From positions 1,302,001 through 1,366,000 of the forward strand of contig NZ_CP049331.1 in the NCBI RefSeq assembly GCF_011064285.1: 64,000 nt of DNA, read 5' to 3'. A program made the translations under genes and the position numbers. Shown one piece after another: positions 45,647-55,056 of this stretch; the stretch's first letter is position 1; each line of letters starts with the position of its first letter. Under the pieces are notes generated by a model. That model was not told the origin of the DNA. It saw only the letters and a program-made list of their open reading frames with translations, and searched no databases. The DNA is from Vibrio ziniensis. Lineage in GTDB: Bacteria > Pseudomonadota > Gammaproteobacteria > Enterobacterales > Vibrionaceae.

Positions 45647-47266
45647 ATGACTTGGAACAGCATCAGTTTTCGCAAACGCTTGTTAATCATAATGACGTTG
45701 TCAGGATTGATTGAACTGCTACTTTTGGTTGCAGCAGGCTTTGCATACGTAAAACACAGCCAAGAGGAAGAAGTCGGATTAAAAGCGTTGGGTGTTGCCT
45801 CATTCCTTGCCCAGTCGCCAAGTGTTATCAATATGCTCCAAACTGGACATGCAACTATAGAGCAGCAAGAACGATTTCGAGATCTTACCCAGCTTATTGG
45901 AGCCGCTTTTATTTCTATCGGAGATAAGCAGGGAATTCGACTTGTTCATCCATTCGATGAGCGTATTGGTGAACCTATGGTTGGAGGTGATAACTATAGG
46001 GCATTAATTTCCGGTGAATCTTATGTCTCATATGCCAAAGGGTCGCTTGGCAAATCGGTTCGAGGGAAGTCTGCAATTCGTGATGAAAACGACCAAATCA
46101 TTGGCGTTGTTTCCGTCGGCTATTTGATTGATAGCCTGCAGAATCGAATTGAGCCATTTCTCATCTATTTAACGGGCATGGCGTTGTTGGTAGTGGCTGC
46201 AAACGTTGTTGTTTCAAGTTATGCGTCTCTCCGTTTTCAGAAAGCTATTTTAGGATTCGAGCCCGAAGAAATAGGTCGTCTCTATGTAGAATTAGATGTA
46301 ACTATGAGCACTATCAAAGAAGGGATTTTAAGTATCGATTCAAAAGGCTATTTAAGGTCCATAAATAAGAGTGCTTGTGAGATTTTAGGTTTAGATAAAG
46401 AGCTGGTACTTAATCGTTTATTAACGGAATCTCTGCCAGATAGCGACCTATATACGATTTTGGAAACCCGCGAAACGGACAAAGATATTGAGCTATATCT
46501 TAACAACCAGAGGCTGATTGCCAACCGAAGTGCAATTATCGTGGACGGAGAGGTAGTCGGAGCTGTGTCAAGTTTCCGTTTGAGAGATGAAATTAATGAC
46601 CTCACCGAGCAACTATCGCAAACCAAGGAATATGCAGAGATGCTTCGCTCTCAGACCCATGAGCACCGTAATAAACTTAACACGATTAGCGGATTGGTTC
46701 AGATGGGAGAGCTAGACGCAGTGCAACAATTAATTGGTCAGGAAACCGCACTGTATCAAAACCTTATCGAATTTTTACGTGAGACCGTCAAAGACCCGCT
46801 GATTGCTGGTTTACTTTTAGGCAAAACCGAAAGAGCGAGGGAGTTGGGATTTGAGCTCTTTGTTGAGCCGGGATCGAAGCTTGAAAGCCTGCCTGCACAT
46901 ATTAAAGCTGAAGATATCGTTACCATACTTGGCAATCTGATCGACAACGCCTTCGAAGCTTGTCAAGCATCAATTCGAAGTGGCACTTATATTCCTCCTG
47001 AACGGCGAGTTATTCAAGTTTCCATTAGCGACTATGGTCATGAATTGATTTTGGAAGTTGAAGACCAAGGTTGTGGTTTACCTGAAGGTTTAAGCCCAGA
47101 GCAGTTGTTACAGAAGGGCGTTTCCAGTAAAGCCAATCACAACAGGGGCGTTGGATTGTACTTGGTTAAGCAACTTACAGTGCGTTACTTAGGACAGGTT
47201 GAAATGGTTGCTAATACACCATTTGGTACGCGTATAACGGTTTATCTACCAAAGGAACAGCAATGA
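45647..47266 (+). CDS. CitA/DcuS-family sensor histidine kinase
   Basis: A 539-residue membrane kinase for di- or tricarboxylate sensing. It has two helices (about 12-35 and 172-192) around a periplasmic PDC/PAS sensor (GIRLVHPFDERIGEPMVGGD, whose basic residues suit carboxylate binding). A cytoplasmic PAS (about 215-310), the SpoB-type phosphoacceptor helix (H338 in QTHEHRNKLNTISGLVQ) and an ATPase domain with NLIDNAFEAC and GVGLYLVKQL follow. The Shine-Dalgarno GGAGGTGAG is strong. The response regulator gene overlaps by four bases. No carboxylate transporter or metabolic gene is adjacent, so the regulon is elsewhere. Confidence 0.9.
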   Translation: MTWNSISFRKRLLIIMTLSGLIELLLLVAAGFAYVKHSQEEEVGLKALGVASFLAQSPSVINMLQTGHATIEQQERFRDLTQLIGAAFISIGDKQGIRLVHPFDERIGEPMVGGDNYRALISGESYVSYAKGSLGKSVRGKSAIRDENDQIIGVVSVGYLIDSLQNRIEPFLIYLTGMALLVVAANVVVSSYASLRFQKAILGFEPEEIGRLYVELDVTMSTIKEGILSIDSKGYLRSINKSACEILGLDKELVLNRLLTESLPDSDLYTILETRETDKDIELYLNNQRLIANRSAIIVDGEVVGAVSSFRLRDEINDLTEQLSQTKEYAEMLRSQTHEHRNKLNTISGLVQMGELDAVQQLIGQETALYQNLIEFLRETVKDPLIAGLLLGKTERARELGFELFVEPGSKLESLPAHIKAEDIVTILGNLIDNAFEACQASIRSGTYIPPERRVIQVSISDYGHELILEVEDQGCGLPEGLSPEQLLQKGVSSKANHNRGVGLYLVKQLTVRYLGQVEMVANTPFGTRITVYLPKEQQ

Positions 47267-47943
47267 GTATTCGAGTATTGATCGTAGAAGACGATGTATC
47301 TATAGCTCAGCTTCATCACAAATATTTAGATAAGATAGACGGATTTGAAGTGGTTGGCATCGCTACTAACCAAGCTGAAGCAGAGATGCAGCTTGATGTT
47401 CTTAAACCAAATTTGGTTCTTTTGGACGTTTATCTACCAGACGGTACGGGATTAAACATCATTCATCGTATGAGAGGGCAAAACGACAGTTGTGACGTTA
47501 TTTTGATTACTGCAGCGAGAGAAGTAGAAACACTTCAACAGGCAATGAGAGGTGGGGTAGTCGATTATCTGTTAAAACCTGTGATATTCCCTCGCCTAGA
47601 AGCCGCATTAAACAAATATCGAATAAGGCAAGCAGAGTTAGGAAAATTAGCGGATTTGGATCAGTCACTGGTCGATAAGATGATGACTGCCAATTTAGCT
47701 GATGAGCCTAAACACTACCGACTTCCCAAAGGTATTGATTCTGTTACCTTGGATAAAATTCGTTATTTATTTCAGACGCCAACAAGTTTAACGGCTGACG
47801 AAGCCGGAGAAAAAATTGGTGCAAGCCGAACCACTGCAAGGAGATATCTAGAATACCTGATTAGCACTGGTGAATTATTAGCGGATCTCAAATATGGCAC
47901 AGTGGGAAGACCTGAGCGCAGTTACAAAAAGCTTGTGCGGTAG
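47263..47943 (+). CDS. CitB/DcuR-family response regulator
   Basis: Partner of the kinase just upstream, 226 residues. The receiver domain has the phosphorylation site D55 (LVLLDVYLPDG) with acidic ED residues near position 9-10 and Lys in YLLKPV. The C-terminal helix-turn-helix (SLTADEAGEKIGASRTTARRYLEYL) is the CitB/DcuR type. It overlaps the kinase gene by four bases. Likely targets are carboxylate uptake or fermentation genes, which is family knowledge. Confidence 0.92.
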   Translation: MSIRVLIVEDDVSIAQLHHKYLDKIDGFEVVGIATNQAEAEMQLDVLKPNLVLLDVYLPDGTGLNIIHRMRGQNDSCDVILITAAREVETLQQAMRGGVVDYLLKPVIFPRLEAALNKYRIRQAELGKLADLDQSLVDKMMTANLADEPKHYRLPKGIDSVTLDKIRYLFQTPTSLTADEAGEKIGASRTTARRYLEYLISTGELLADLKYGTVGRPERSYKKLVR

Positions 47944-48028
47944 TGGTCAATTTTTCTGCAATATTTTGATAACCATCTAAAGTATAAGAAGCTGCTAAAC
48001 ATAGGTTTGCCGCAGGGGGGGAATTCAG

Positions 48029-48796
48029 GTGTTTCGACAATTATTGATATTCTTGATTTTACTGCTGTCTGCCAATATGTCGGTGGTAAAAGCCAGTGCC
48101 CTTGAGTCTCTGATTTATTATACCGAAGACTACCCACCATTTAATTTTCGTGAAAACGGTGTGATTAAAGGCATCTCAGTGGATTTACTGCGTGAAGTGA
48201 CTGCGATGTCTGGTGTTGAAATACCTGATAGCAATATTATCCTATTACCATGGTCACGTTCTTATCGCTCCGCACTAATTCAAAACAATAGTGGGCTGTT
48301 TTCCACCACAAAAACGTCCCATAGAGAAGAACTTTTTCAATGGGTGGGGCCTATTGATATAGCTAAAGTAACGGTAATGGCACGGAAAGGAAGCAATATT
48401 GTCATTAACTCGCCTATTGATATGGCAAATTATCGCATCGGAGTCATGCGTGACGATGTCGGTGAGCAAATGCTTTTTTCATTGGGCGTACCAAGAGAAT
48501 CGATGCAGGAAGCAAGTATCATTAGCCAATTGATAGAACAGCTTTACAAAAATCGCATTGATTTAATGGTGTACGATGAACGTTCGGCAAGTTGGCTGAT
48601 CGGAAAGGCTGGTTATGAGCCGGACAGCTTTGAAACGGTCTACATATTAGAGCAAAGTGAAATCTATTACGCATTTAATAAGAATGTTGATAAAGCATTG
48701 GTAAAAGAGTTACAGAAAAATCTCGACAAAATTAAAAGTTCAACGGACTCTAACGGTATTAATAGATATCAGGCAATTGTAGAAAAATATCAATAA
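48029..48796 (+). CDS. Periplasmic solute-binding protein (family 3, amino-acid type)
   Basis: A 255-residue exported protein with a signal peptide (MFRQLLIFLILLLSANMSVVKA) and an SBP_bac_3 fold: YYTEDYPPFNFRENGVIKGISVDLL at the start and MARKGSNIVINSPIDMANYRIGV in the middle. No permease or ATPase gene is adjacent, so it may act as a stand-alone sensor-type binding protein of the kind common in vibrios and shewanellae. It lies 85 bp downstream of the CitB-like gene with its own SD-like GGGGGG. Confidence 0.82.
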   Translation: MFRQLLIFLILLLSANMSVVKASALESLIYYTEDYPPFNFRENGVIKGISVDLLREVTAMSGVEIPDSNIILLPWSRSYRSALIQNNSGLFSTTKTSHREELFQWVGPIDIAKVTVMARKGSNIVINSPIDMANYRIGVMRDDVGEQMLFSLGVPRESMQEASIISQLIEQLYKNRIDLMVYDERSASWLIGKAGYEPDSFETVYILEQSEIYYAFNKNVDKALVKELQKNLDKIKSSTDSNGINRYQAIVEKYQ

Positions 48797-48954
48797 TCAT
48801 CACTAATTACGTTAAAACTGAAATTATCAATTGCTAGATGCCCTTCGCTGTATCAACATCTCTCAAAAGTTACCTTCAATACTGGTTTTTCTATATAACT
48901 TCGGTTATGAATTAACGTGTTAGCGTCGTTTAGCTCAGGAGTCGGCTTCATATT

Positions 48955-49647
48955 ATGACCAACATATTCATCGTTGTTGCCATTTTGGTTTTGTTTTTTT
49001 ATGTCATACAGAAAACAGTCACTCGTCGTGATGAAACTAAAGACTTTGCGTACAAAACGAAAGGTTCAGTTTTAAATTCGACGGAAAGCGCTTTTTTTAA
49101 CGCTCTGAAGACTGCGGTAGGTGAGCATGGTGTCGTATTAGCGAAAGTGAATATGGCCAATCTAATCTCGCCAACCAAAACCAATAATAAGAAACAGTGG
49201 TTCATTGCCTATAACCGTATTGCAAAAAGCTATTTTGACTTCGTTGTTTGCGACGCTCGAACATTGGAACCGAGGGTAGTGATTGAACTTGATGACGGAA
49301 AGGAACTAAAAAAAGGCAAAGTTGAACGCGAGAAGCTTCTTATTCATGTGTGTAAGTCAGCAAACATTCCATTAATTGGTACCAATGTAAAATTGAGCTA
49401 TCAGGTCAGTAAGTTAAGAAGGTTATTAGCCGCGCATATTGATCTTATTGAATCAGATAAAGAAGTACGTTTTTGTAAACGTTGCGGTAGTCCGATGGTG
49501 ATTAAAACGGCCAGCCAAGGCGATTTCAAGGGGCGCCGATTTTTTACCTGTAGCCGCCAGCCACACTGTACTTATACCGAAAACTACAACGTGGTGTATG
49601 AGCTGGACAACTATGATGAAGATTTGGATATTGAACGCTTAGATTGA
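48955..49647 (+). CDS. DUF2726 protein with a C-terminal topoisomerase-type zinc ribbon
   Basis: A 230-residue protein. One N-terminal membrane helix (IFIVVAILVLFFYVI) is followed by a DUF2726 domain (about 40-155). That domain has an endonuclease-like core (FDFVVCDARTLEPRVVIELDD...EREKLLIHVCKSANIPLI) in which D, E and K positions resemble the PD-(D/E)xK fold. A C4 zinc ribbon (FCKRCGSPMVIK...RRFFTCSRQPHC) closes the protein. Nuclease-like function is inference from the fold resemblance. It has an AGGAG ribosome binding site and is convergent with a GGDEF gene. Confidence 0.78.
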   Translation: MTNIFIVVAILVLFFYVIQKTVTRRDETKDFAYKTKGSVLNSTESAFFNALKTAVGEHGVVLAKVNMANLISPTKTNNKKQWFIAYNRIAKSYFDFVVCDARTLEPRVVIELDDGKELKKGKVEREKLLIHVCKSANIPLIGTNVKLSYQVSKLRRLLAAHIDLIESDKEVRFCKRCGSPMVIKTASQGDFKGRRFFTCSRQPHCTYTENYNVVYELDNYDEDLDIERLD

Positions 49648-49656
49648 GAAAGTATC

Positions 49657-50709
49657 TTAGCAAGTGCTGGTATCTTCAGTGAAATCTTTTGAAGGGCGAC
49701 TTAAACGGACTTGATTACGTCCGTTTTCTTTTGCCTGATAAAGCTGAATATCTGCCAGCTTTAGCAAATCACTGAGTTTGTCACCATCACTATATTCGCA
49801 GATGCCGACACTCAATGTAATCTGAATCCTCTTGTCTCCGAATGCAAAAATATGGTGACTCATCATCGAACGAACTCGTTCACCGATTTGCTCTGCTTGC
49901 TCAATCGGATGATCAAATAGTGTTACGCAAAATTCTTCACCCCCGATTCGGTAAAGATTATCATCTCCCACCACTTGGCATAACAATCGAGTGGTTTCCA
50001 TTAACACTTTGTCACCCGCATCATGCCCATATTGGTCATTCACTTTTTTGAAATAATCTAAATCAACGAAAAGCAGGCAAAGCTTTGTGTCTTGGTCTTT
50101 ATTCGATTCAAAATAATGAAATGTCGAAGTGAGTGAAAGGCGGTTATGAGCGCCTGTTAATGAATCTCGAGATGCTAAATAAGTTAGAGAGTTTTCTATG
50201 TTGCCTCGATTGAGCTCATAGATGTGAGCGATAATCCAAACGCATATGTAGCAAGCGATGAGGTTAATGAAAGTCGGAAATGCTGCAAACGATTCGTGTG
50301 AATCAACCTTGTGATAGATGCTCGCAAGATGAATAGCAAGAACAGCAAAACAGAAAATCCTACCTCGATTTAAACCCAATAATGAATAGAAGAACACAGG
50401 GAATAGCATGGTCCACAAATAAGTACCGTGTTCTATTGGTTGAGTATAGATGCTAGTCGAAGCGACAAAGGTAAGTAGGTAAACAAACCCATGTATGTGG
50501 AATTTTTTATGTTTGTTTTTCTTGGCTAGTTGATATGCATAGAAAGAGTATGAACCTAACGCTAGGTCCAGTGTTAAGAGGAAATAATTGCCTGTAACTT
50601 GGAAATGGAATACTGAGAAGCACAGTGCAATAAATGAAATGAAAAGACTTACTCCCGCCAAAACGGAAGCTCTAAGAGTGTGTGAGTTATCGAAAATATG
50701 AACGTCCAT
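49657..50709 (-). CDS. Membrane-bound diguanylate cyclase (GGDEF)
   Basis: A 350-residue protein with six to seven hydrophobic helices in the first 165 residues and a C-terminal GGDEF domain (about 180-340). The domain has DSLTGAHNRLSL, the signature GGEEF at 256-260, and YGHDAGDKVL, so it should make c-di-GMP. The RxxD inhibition site is missing (VGDD at that position), so feedback inhibition through the I-site is not expected. It is a single-gene unit on the minus strand, upstream of which lie two tRNA genes on the plus strand. Confidence 0.9.
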   Translation of the reverse strand: MDVHIFDNSHTLRASVLAGVSLFISFIALCFSVFHFQVTGNYFLLTLDLALGSYSFYAYQLAKKNKHKKFHIHGFVYLLTFVASTSIYTQPIEHGTYLWTMLFPVFFYSLLGLNRGRIFCFAVLAIHLASIYHKVDSHESFAAFPTFINLIACYICVWIIAHIYELNRGNIENSLTYLASRDSLTGAHNRLSLTSTFHYFESNKDQDTKLCLLFVDLDYFKKVNDQYGHDAGDKVLMETTRLLCQVVGDDNLYRIGGEEFCVTLFDHPIEQAEQIGERVRSMMSHHIFAFGDKRIQITLSVGICEYSDGDKLSDLLKLADIQLYQAKENGRNQVRLSRPSKDFTEDTSTC

Positions 50710-50951
50710 TCACTACTTTGATGTCAGCTATCATTGTCATTTTTTACATAAATTCCATATTACGTTTTTGGAGTAATCAATCAATCTGTTTTTTGGGTGA
50801 ATATCACAAAATCAAAGAGAAGTGGTTTGTTTGTGTCTTATTAATAAGATTGTTTCTAACGGTCGAAAAATAAAAGTTTTGCTAGTGTGAATAAAAAATC
50901 AGCAAACTGTCGATAGAAGAGCCAATTAGTTCAAAAACATAGAAATTGCAC

Positions 50952-50980
50952 TTGCATGGTTCAGTCTCTGTCGATAATAT
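50952..50980 (+). promoter_or_regulatory. Promoter of the tRNA-Val pair
   Basis: TTGCAT (50952-50957) and TAATAT (50975-50980) with an ideal 17-base spacer, about 20 bp before the first tRNA. Confidence 0.65.
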
Positions 50981-51000
50981 CGCTTTCGTTCTAAAGCAGT

Positions 51001-51077
51001 GCGTCCGTAGCTCAGTTGGTTAGAGTATCGCCTTGACATGGCGGGGGTCGGTGGTTCGAGTCCACTCGGACGCACCA
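51001..51077 (+). tRNA. tRNA-Val (GAC)
   Basis: A 77-base cloverleaf with acceptor stem GCGTCCG/CGGACGC, D-arm with AGTTGGTTA, anticodon loop TTGACAT (anticodon GAC) and T-loop TTCGAGT, with CCA encoded. It is nearly the same as an E. coli tRNA-Val(GAC). Confidence 0.97.
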
Positions 51078-51112
51078 TTCATTTTGTTAAGAATACTTAG
51101 AACACAGAATTT

Positions 51113-51189
51113 GGGTCTATAGCTCAGTTGGTTAGAGTACTACCTTGACATGGTAGGGGTCGGCGATTCGAGTTCGCCTAGACCCACCA
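51113..51189 (+). tRNA. tRNA-Val (GAC), second copy with a different acceptor stem
   Basis: A 77-base cloverleaf with acceptor stem GGGTCTA/TAGACCC, the same D-arm and anticodon loop TTGACAT, a T-stem GGCGA/TCGCC, and CCA encoded. It is 35 bases after the first tRNA and shares its promoter and terminator. Confidence 0.96.
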
Positions 51190-51201
51190 AATTTATAAGA
51201 T

Positions 51202-51230
51202 AGCCCACCTTTTTAGGTGGGCTTTTCTTT
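51202..51230 (+). terminator. Terminator of the tRNA-Val operon
   Basis: Perfect nine-base stem AGCCCACCT (51202-51210) / AGGTGGGCT (51215-51223) with TTTT loop and a T-rich tail. Confidence 0.9.
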
Positions 51231-51549
51231 GCGTGTAATTTGTGATTCCCATAGTTATCTTCTGTTTTAAACACGTTAAAATCGATTTTGCAACAGTTCT
51301 GAAGGTAAGTGACTAATGGCTAGGGCTTATAATTTTTAAATTAGTGTGCTAGTTCTAAAGTTTATTTAGCGCTGTTTGTCGTCTAATCCTTCATTATTAT
51401 AAAAAATACTAATATCAACGTCGGTTTTAATTGCATGCCTATCAACACACATCATATTATTAGTTTTGTGAATAAGGTGTTACTCGCCATTTAGGTTAGG
51501 CTACAACACCGAGTATTAGATTCGAACATTGTCTAAGTAGGGAGGGTCA
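51231..51549 (+). other. Intergenic region upstream of the 7TMR-DISM gene
   Basis: About 320 AT-rich bases with no gene. GGTGTT/AACACC and ACTCG/CGAGT inverted pairs near 51476-51515 could form alternative short stems. The last bases are the strong Shine-Dalgarno GGGAGGG of the upstream peptide ORF. Confidence 0.4.
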
Positions 51550-51600
51550 ATGAAACAGTTTCTTTTGAAAGCCCTCATTGTTGGGATGCGCGAATGCTGA
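51550..51600 (+). CDS. Possible 16-residue leader peptide coupled to the 7TMR-DISM gene
   Basis: ATG 51550 follows a strong GGGAGGG Shine-Dalgarno and reads MKQFLLKALIVGMREC before a TGA that overlaps the next start (ATGCTGA). The main gene itself lacks an equally good ribosome binding site. This fits translational coupling through a short upstream ORF. A frameshifted N-terminus is unlikely, because the downstream ATG already begins a full signal peptide. Confidence 0.4.
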   Translation: MKQFLLKALIVGMREC

Positions 51601-53294
51601 GACTTTTTTTTACTACCTTATTTACGTTCATTTTTTCAGTGAACATAGCTTATGCTAATTATACCGGAAGTGGAGATTTAATTACTGGTATAGAGCATTT
51701 TCAGGAGCCTTCCGAGCAGCCTATGAACTTGGTGGAAGCTCAAGAGTATTTTCAACAAAACCCTGTGTTTTCAGCAAGAAGCAGCCTACTTAATTTTGGT
51801 ATCAGTGATAAAGCGAGTTGGGTTCGATTATCACTAAATAATACCAGCAAAGACTCCGTTTTCAAACGTCTTACTGCCGGGCAGACGTGGTTGGAGAGAG
51901 TCGATGTCTACTTGGTCACGGATACACTGAACCAGCACTGGTATTCAGGAGATGGTGAGAGAGCAAATCATCATTTGATTCCAGATGTCGGAATTGTTTT
52001 TGATCTGGAAGTGCCTGCTGGTGAAAGCGCCATTTTAATCAGAGCTCAGTCATTTGATCCTATGACTTTGCCGATAGAATTAATTACCAACGAAGAAGCG
52101 AGACAGAAAGATACTATTAATCATGTGATGTCAGGGATCTTGTATGGCATTCTGTTCGCACTTGTCGGTTATAACATTATTCTCTTTTTCACATTGAAGC
52201 AGGCTGACAGTTTATATTATTGCCTTTATATCGCTTGTTTTATTGTGATGAATTTAGGCTATAGCGGATATGCCTTTTTGTGGTTGTATCCCGATTCACC
52301 GACAATACAAAACTACAGCACACTTTTCTTTATGGTTCTTCATGGAGTGTGTGGACTGATATTTGTGTCTCATTTTCTGAATTTGCCTGCGCGAATGCCT
52401 AAATTGGAGCGTTTTATTCAGGGATATATCACTTGCGGTATTGCGGTGATTTCATTATTGGTTATCTTGCAGAAACATCAGCCTAGCGCTGTCGTCGCAT
52501 TTGTCTTTCTATCTTTTACAACACTTGTCATGATCGTCATTGGTATTGTAAATTTGGGCAAAGTACGAGATGCACAGTACTTTTTGTTAGCAGTTTCGTG
52601 CAGTATGCTCGGTCTTTTACTGACCACATTATCTGTTTGGGGAGTGATTCCTTATACCTACCAAGGATACAACGGAGCAGTGTATGGCGTTCTTTTAGAA
52701 GCCTTGATATTAGCCTTTGTTTTGGCAAATAGATTGAAAGTAATTGAAAATGAGCGTGTCACAGCCAAGTTTCTTTCTTCTTATGACCCGTTGACTCAAT
52801 TGTTTAACCGCCATTCTTTTGTACAGGCGGGAACTAAGATTATTCAAGATGATACCAAGTACAATGCCTCAATAAGCTTTATCATTTTGGACATCGATTA
52901 TTTCAAATCAGTCAACGATAGCTATGGGCATCAAGTCGGGGATCGTGCATTGTGTCATATCTCAAATTTACTGCAGAAGTACTGTAGAAACAGTGACGTT
53001 GTGGCTCGATGGGGCGGTGAAGAAATGGTTATCCTATTGCCGAATACCGACATGTCAGAGGCTTTAAATTGTGCTGAAAATCTGCGTTCAATCATAGAAA
53101 AAACGCCATTATGTATTGATGGCGAAGTCATTTCACTGACGGCAAGTTTTGGCATTTCAAGTAGAGTCAATAACGAAAATTTAGATCAACTATTCAAGCA
53201 TGCGGATAAACAGCTTTATATTGCCAAAAACCGTGGCCGTAACCGAGTTGAGCCTCAAAGAGATAATTTATCGGCATTATCACTAAATAGATAA
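51594..53294 (+). CDS. 7TMR-DISM diguanylate cyclase (GGDEF)
   Basis: A 566-residue receptor-type cyclase. The signal peptide (MLRLFFTTLFTFIFSVNIAYA) leads a periplasmic 7TMR-DISMED2 carbohydrate-binding-like domain (about 30-165, with ASWVRLSLNN). Seven helices (about 180-385) and a GGDEF domain (about 395-555) follow. The signature is GGEEM at 474-478, with RNSD as a normal RxxD inhibition site before it, so activity is likely. It opens a run of c-di-GMP genes on the plus strand and may be translationally coupled to a short upstream ORF. Confidence 0.9.
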   Translation: MLRLFFTTLFTFIFSVNIAYANYTGSGDLITGIEHFQEPSEQPMNLVEAQEYFQQNPVFSARSSLLNFGISDKASWVRLSLNNTSKDSVFKRLTAGQTWLERVDVYLVTDTLNQHWYSGDGERANHHLIPDVGIVFDLEVPAGESAILIRAQSFDPMTLPIELITNEEARQKDTINHVMSGILYGILFALVGYNIILFFTLKQADSLYYCLYIACFIVMNLGYSGYAFLWLYPDSPTIQNYSTLFFMVLHGVCGLIFVSHFLNLPARMPKLERFIQGYITCGIAVISLLVILQKHQPSAVVAFVFLSFTTLVMIVIGIVNLGKVRDAQYFLLAVSCSMLGLLLTTLSVWGVIPYTYQGYNGAVYGVLLEALILAFVLANRLKVIENERVTAKFLSSYDPLTQLFNRHSFVQAGTKIIQDDTKYNASISFIILDIDYFKSVNDSYGHQVGDRALCHISNLLQKYCRNSDVVARWGGEEMVILLPNTDMSEALNCAENLRSIIEKTPLCIDGEVISLTASFGISSRVNNENLDQLFKHADKQLYIAKNRGRNRVEPQRDNLSALSLNR

Positions 53295-53483
53295 CAAGTA
53301 AATTTGTTCTCCAATCATACTAATAGTGTGTAATAGGAGGCTTCTGACAGCAATAGTAGATATTTCACCTCTACTTTGCTTTATTCATTCTATATGGTGT
53401 AGCGCCTACTTAATTCAACAACTAAAGTTTATTAAGTAAAGAGTAAAAACTCACAGTTTAATCTTCAACGTTAGAGTAACGCC

Positions 53484-53816
53484 GTGTCAGCAACATCATT
53501 TATTAATCGCCGTAAGTCTACTCGTACAGAATTGGAAACAATGGTGCCTGCTTCATGCCTGTTTAATCGCTGGTTTAAGCCTGTCATTAAAGTACAAATT
53601 GTCGACGTTTCTAATCATGGTATGAAAATTTTCTCCTCTGATTACCTAAAGCTATCGAATGCCTCTATAAGGATTGATGTTTTAGGCGAAACGGTAAAAG
53701 GTAAGATTGTATGGAGAACCGAGCGTGAAGGAGGATACATGTGCGGTTTTCTGGTGCAGGAAGGTGATGAAATCTCTGATGAGGACATTGAGAATCTTGG
53801 TCATTTACAACCATAG
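53484..53816 (+). CDS. PilZ-domain c-di-GMP receptor
   Basis: A 110-residue single-domain protein. The c-di-GMP-binding motif is present: RRKSTR (residues 9-14, RxxxR) and DVSNHG (41-46, D/NxSxxG). The product should bind the nucleotide and act on a partner protein such as a motility or pilus component. The start is GTG. It sits 189 bp after one cyclase gene and 280 bp before another signalling operon, so it is a plausible local effector. Confidence 0.9.
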   Translation: MSATSFINRRKSTRTELETMVPASCLFNRWFKPVIKVQIVDVSNHGMKIFSSDYLKLSNASIRIDVLGETVKGKIVWRTEREGGYMCGFLVQEGDEISDEDIENLGHLQP

Positions 53817-54096
53817 GTTTTGCGATTTGGCTCTTAATCGAAAGTTACTATGTAATAAATTGTCTCATATTTGAAACAATCGTTAATTTGTATCGAGAAC
53901 GAGAAAAAAAGCTGAACAATTTCAGCAAGCTATAAGCCTTGTATTTAAAGACTTCAGTTAATTTCTAACCTGAACCTTCTATTTAAAACAAGGTATTCCC
54001 GATGAATCGGAGGTTAGTTTGCCATTGAAGATACCTAATTAATATGATTATTATTTTAGTAATTTTGTCTATTAGCCTAGCTTGTCACAATAAAGT

Positions 54097-55056
54097 ATGA
54101 AAGTTCTTATCTGCGATGATTCTGCATTAGCTCGAAAATCCCTAAGTCGGACTCTAGTTAATTTGTACAATGTTGACATTTTATTTGCGGAGAATGGCAG
54201 AGAAGCGCTTGATGTGCTTTCACGAAACCCAATTGATTTTTTCTTCCTCGATCTCACTATGCCTGTTATGGATGGTTACGATGTACTAGGGGCTTTGCCA
54301 GTTAACTCATACCCAACCAAGGTAGTTGTCATTTCAGGGGATGTACAAAAAGCGGCGAAAGAGCGTTGTTTTACGTTGGGCGCAGCAGATTTTATTGAAA
54401 AGCCTTTCAAAATAGAGCAACTAGAATCAGTTTTTAAAGGTTCTCCTGTTGAAGTAGCGGCCCCTAAACCTGTAGCTTCAGAGTTTCAAATCGATCCAGA
54501 CTCTAAATTTAAAGAGCTCACCAATATCGCTTTGGGTAAGTGTGTTGCCCTGATTTCAGACAGTGTCGGTGATTTTATCAATATGCCCTTACCTGCGGTT
54601 GGGGTGTTAGAGCCGTCGGATCTAGAAATGACGGTACATGATGTTTTGTACCGTGACAGTGTAAACGCTGTAACCCAGCGTTTTACTGGGGCAGGTATCC
54701 ATGGTGAATCTCTCGTTACTATTAGAGGTAAAGAGTTTCCCAAAGTGGGGGAACGCCTTGGCTATCCATTGCAAGATGCTAACAGTAATGAATCGTTGCT
54801 TAACATCTCCAATTTGGCTGTATCAACTTTTTTGCGTGTGTTAGCAGATCTTATCACCGTCAGTTTTACGCTTCGTCAGCCAGTACTTATAAATAGTTAC
54901 GAGAAAGAGTTGCTTTCACAGCAAAAGATTAACAAGTCTGCTTTTACCATTGAGTTTTCCTATTCTGCTGAAAATCTTGATTTTCAGTGTGACATTTTGT
55001 TGTTGATAGATATGGAGTCGGTAAAAGTTATTTATAAAATGATGGAATCTTTCTGA
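54097..55056 (+). CDS. Receiver domain fused to a CheC/CheX-like domain
   Basis: A 319-residue cytoplasmic protein. The receiver (1-115) has D7-D8, phosphoacceptor D52 (FFFLDLTMPVMDG), and K102 (IEKPF). The rest (about 140-319) resembles CheC/CheX-type phosphatases (KFKELTNIALGKCVALISDSVG, with the repeat-like second half ESLLNISNLAVSTFLRVLADLITV). Such proteins dephosphorylate receivers, so it may tune CheY-like signalling. It overlaps the next gene, a PAS-GGDEF protein, by one base (TGATG), so the two form an operon. Confidence 0.8.
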   Translation: MKVLICDDSALARKSLSRTLVNLYNVDILFAENGREALDVLSRNPIDFFFLDLTMPVMDGYDVLGALPVNSYPTKVVVISGDVQKAAKERCFTLGAADFIEKPFKIEQLESVFKGSPVEVAAPKPVASEFQIDPDSKFKELTNIALGKCVALISDSVGDFINMPLPAVGVLEPSDLEMTVHDVLYRDSVNAVTQRFTGAGIHGESLVTIRGKEFPKVGERLGYPLQDANSNESLLNISNLAVSTFLRVLADLITVSFTLRQPVLINSYEKELLSQQKINKSAFTIEFSYSAENLDFQCDILLLIDMESVKVIYKMMESF

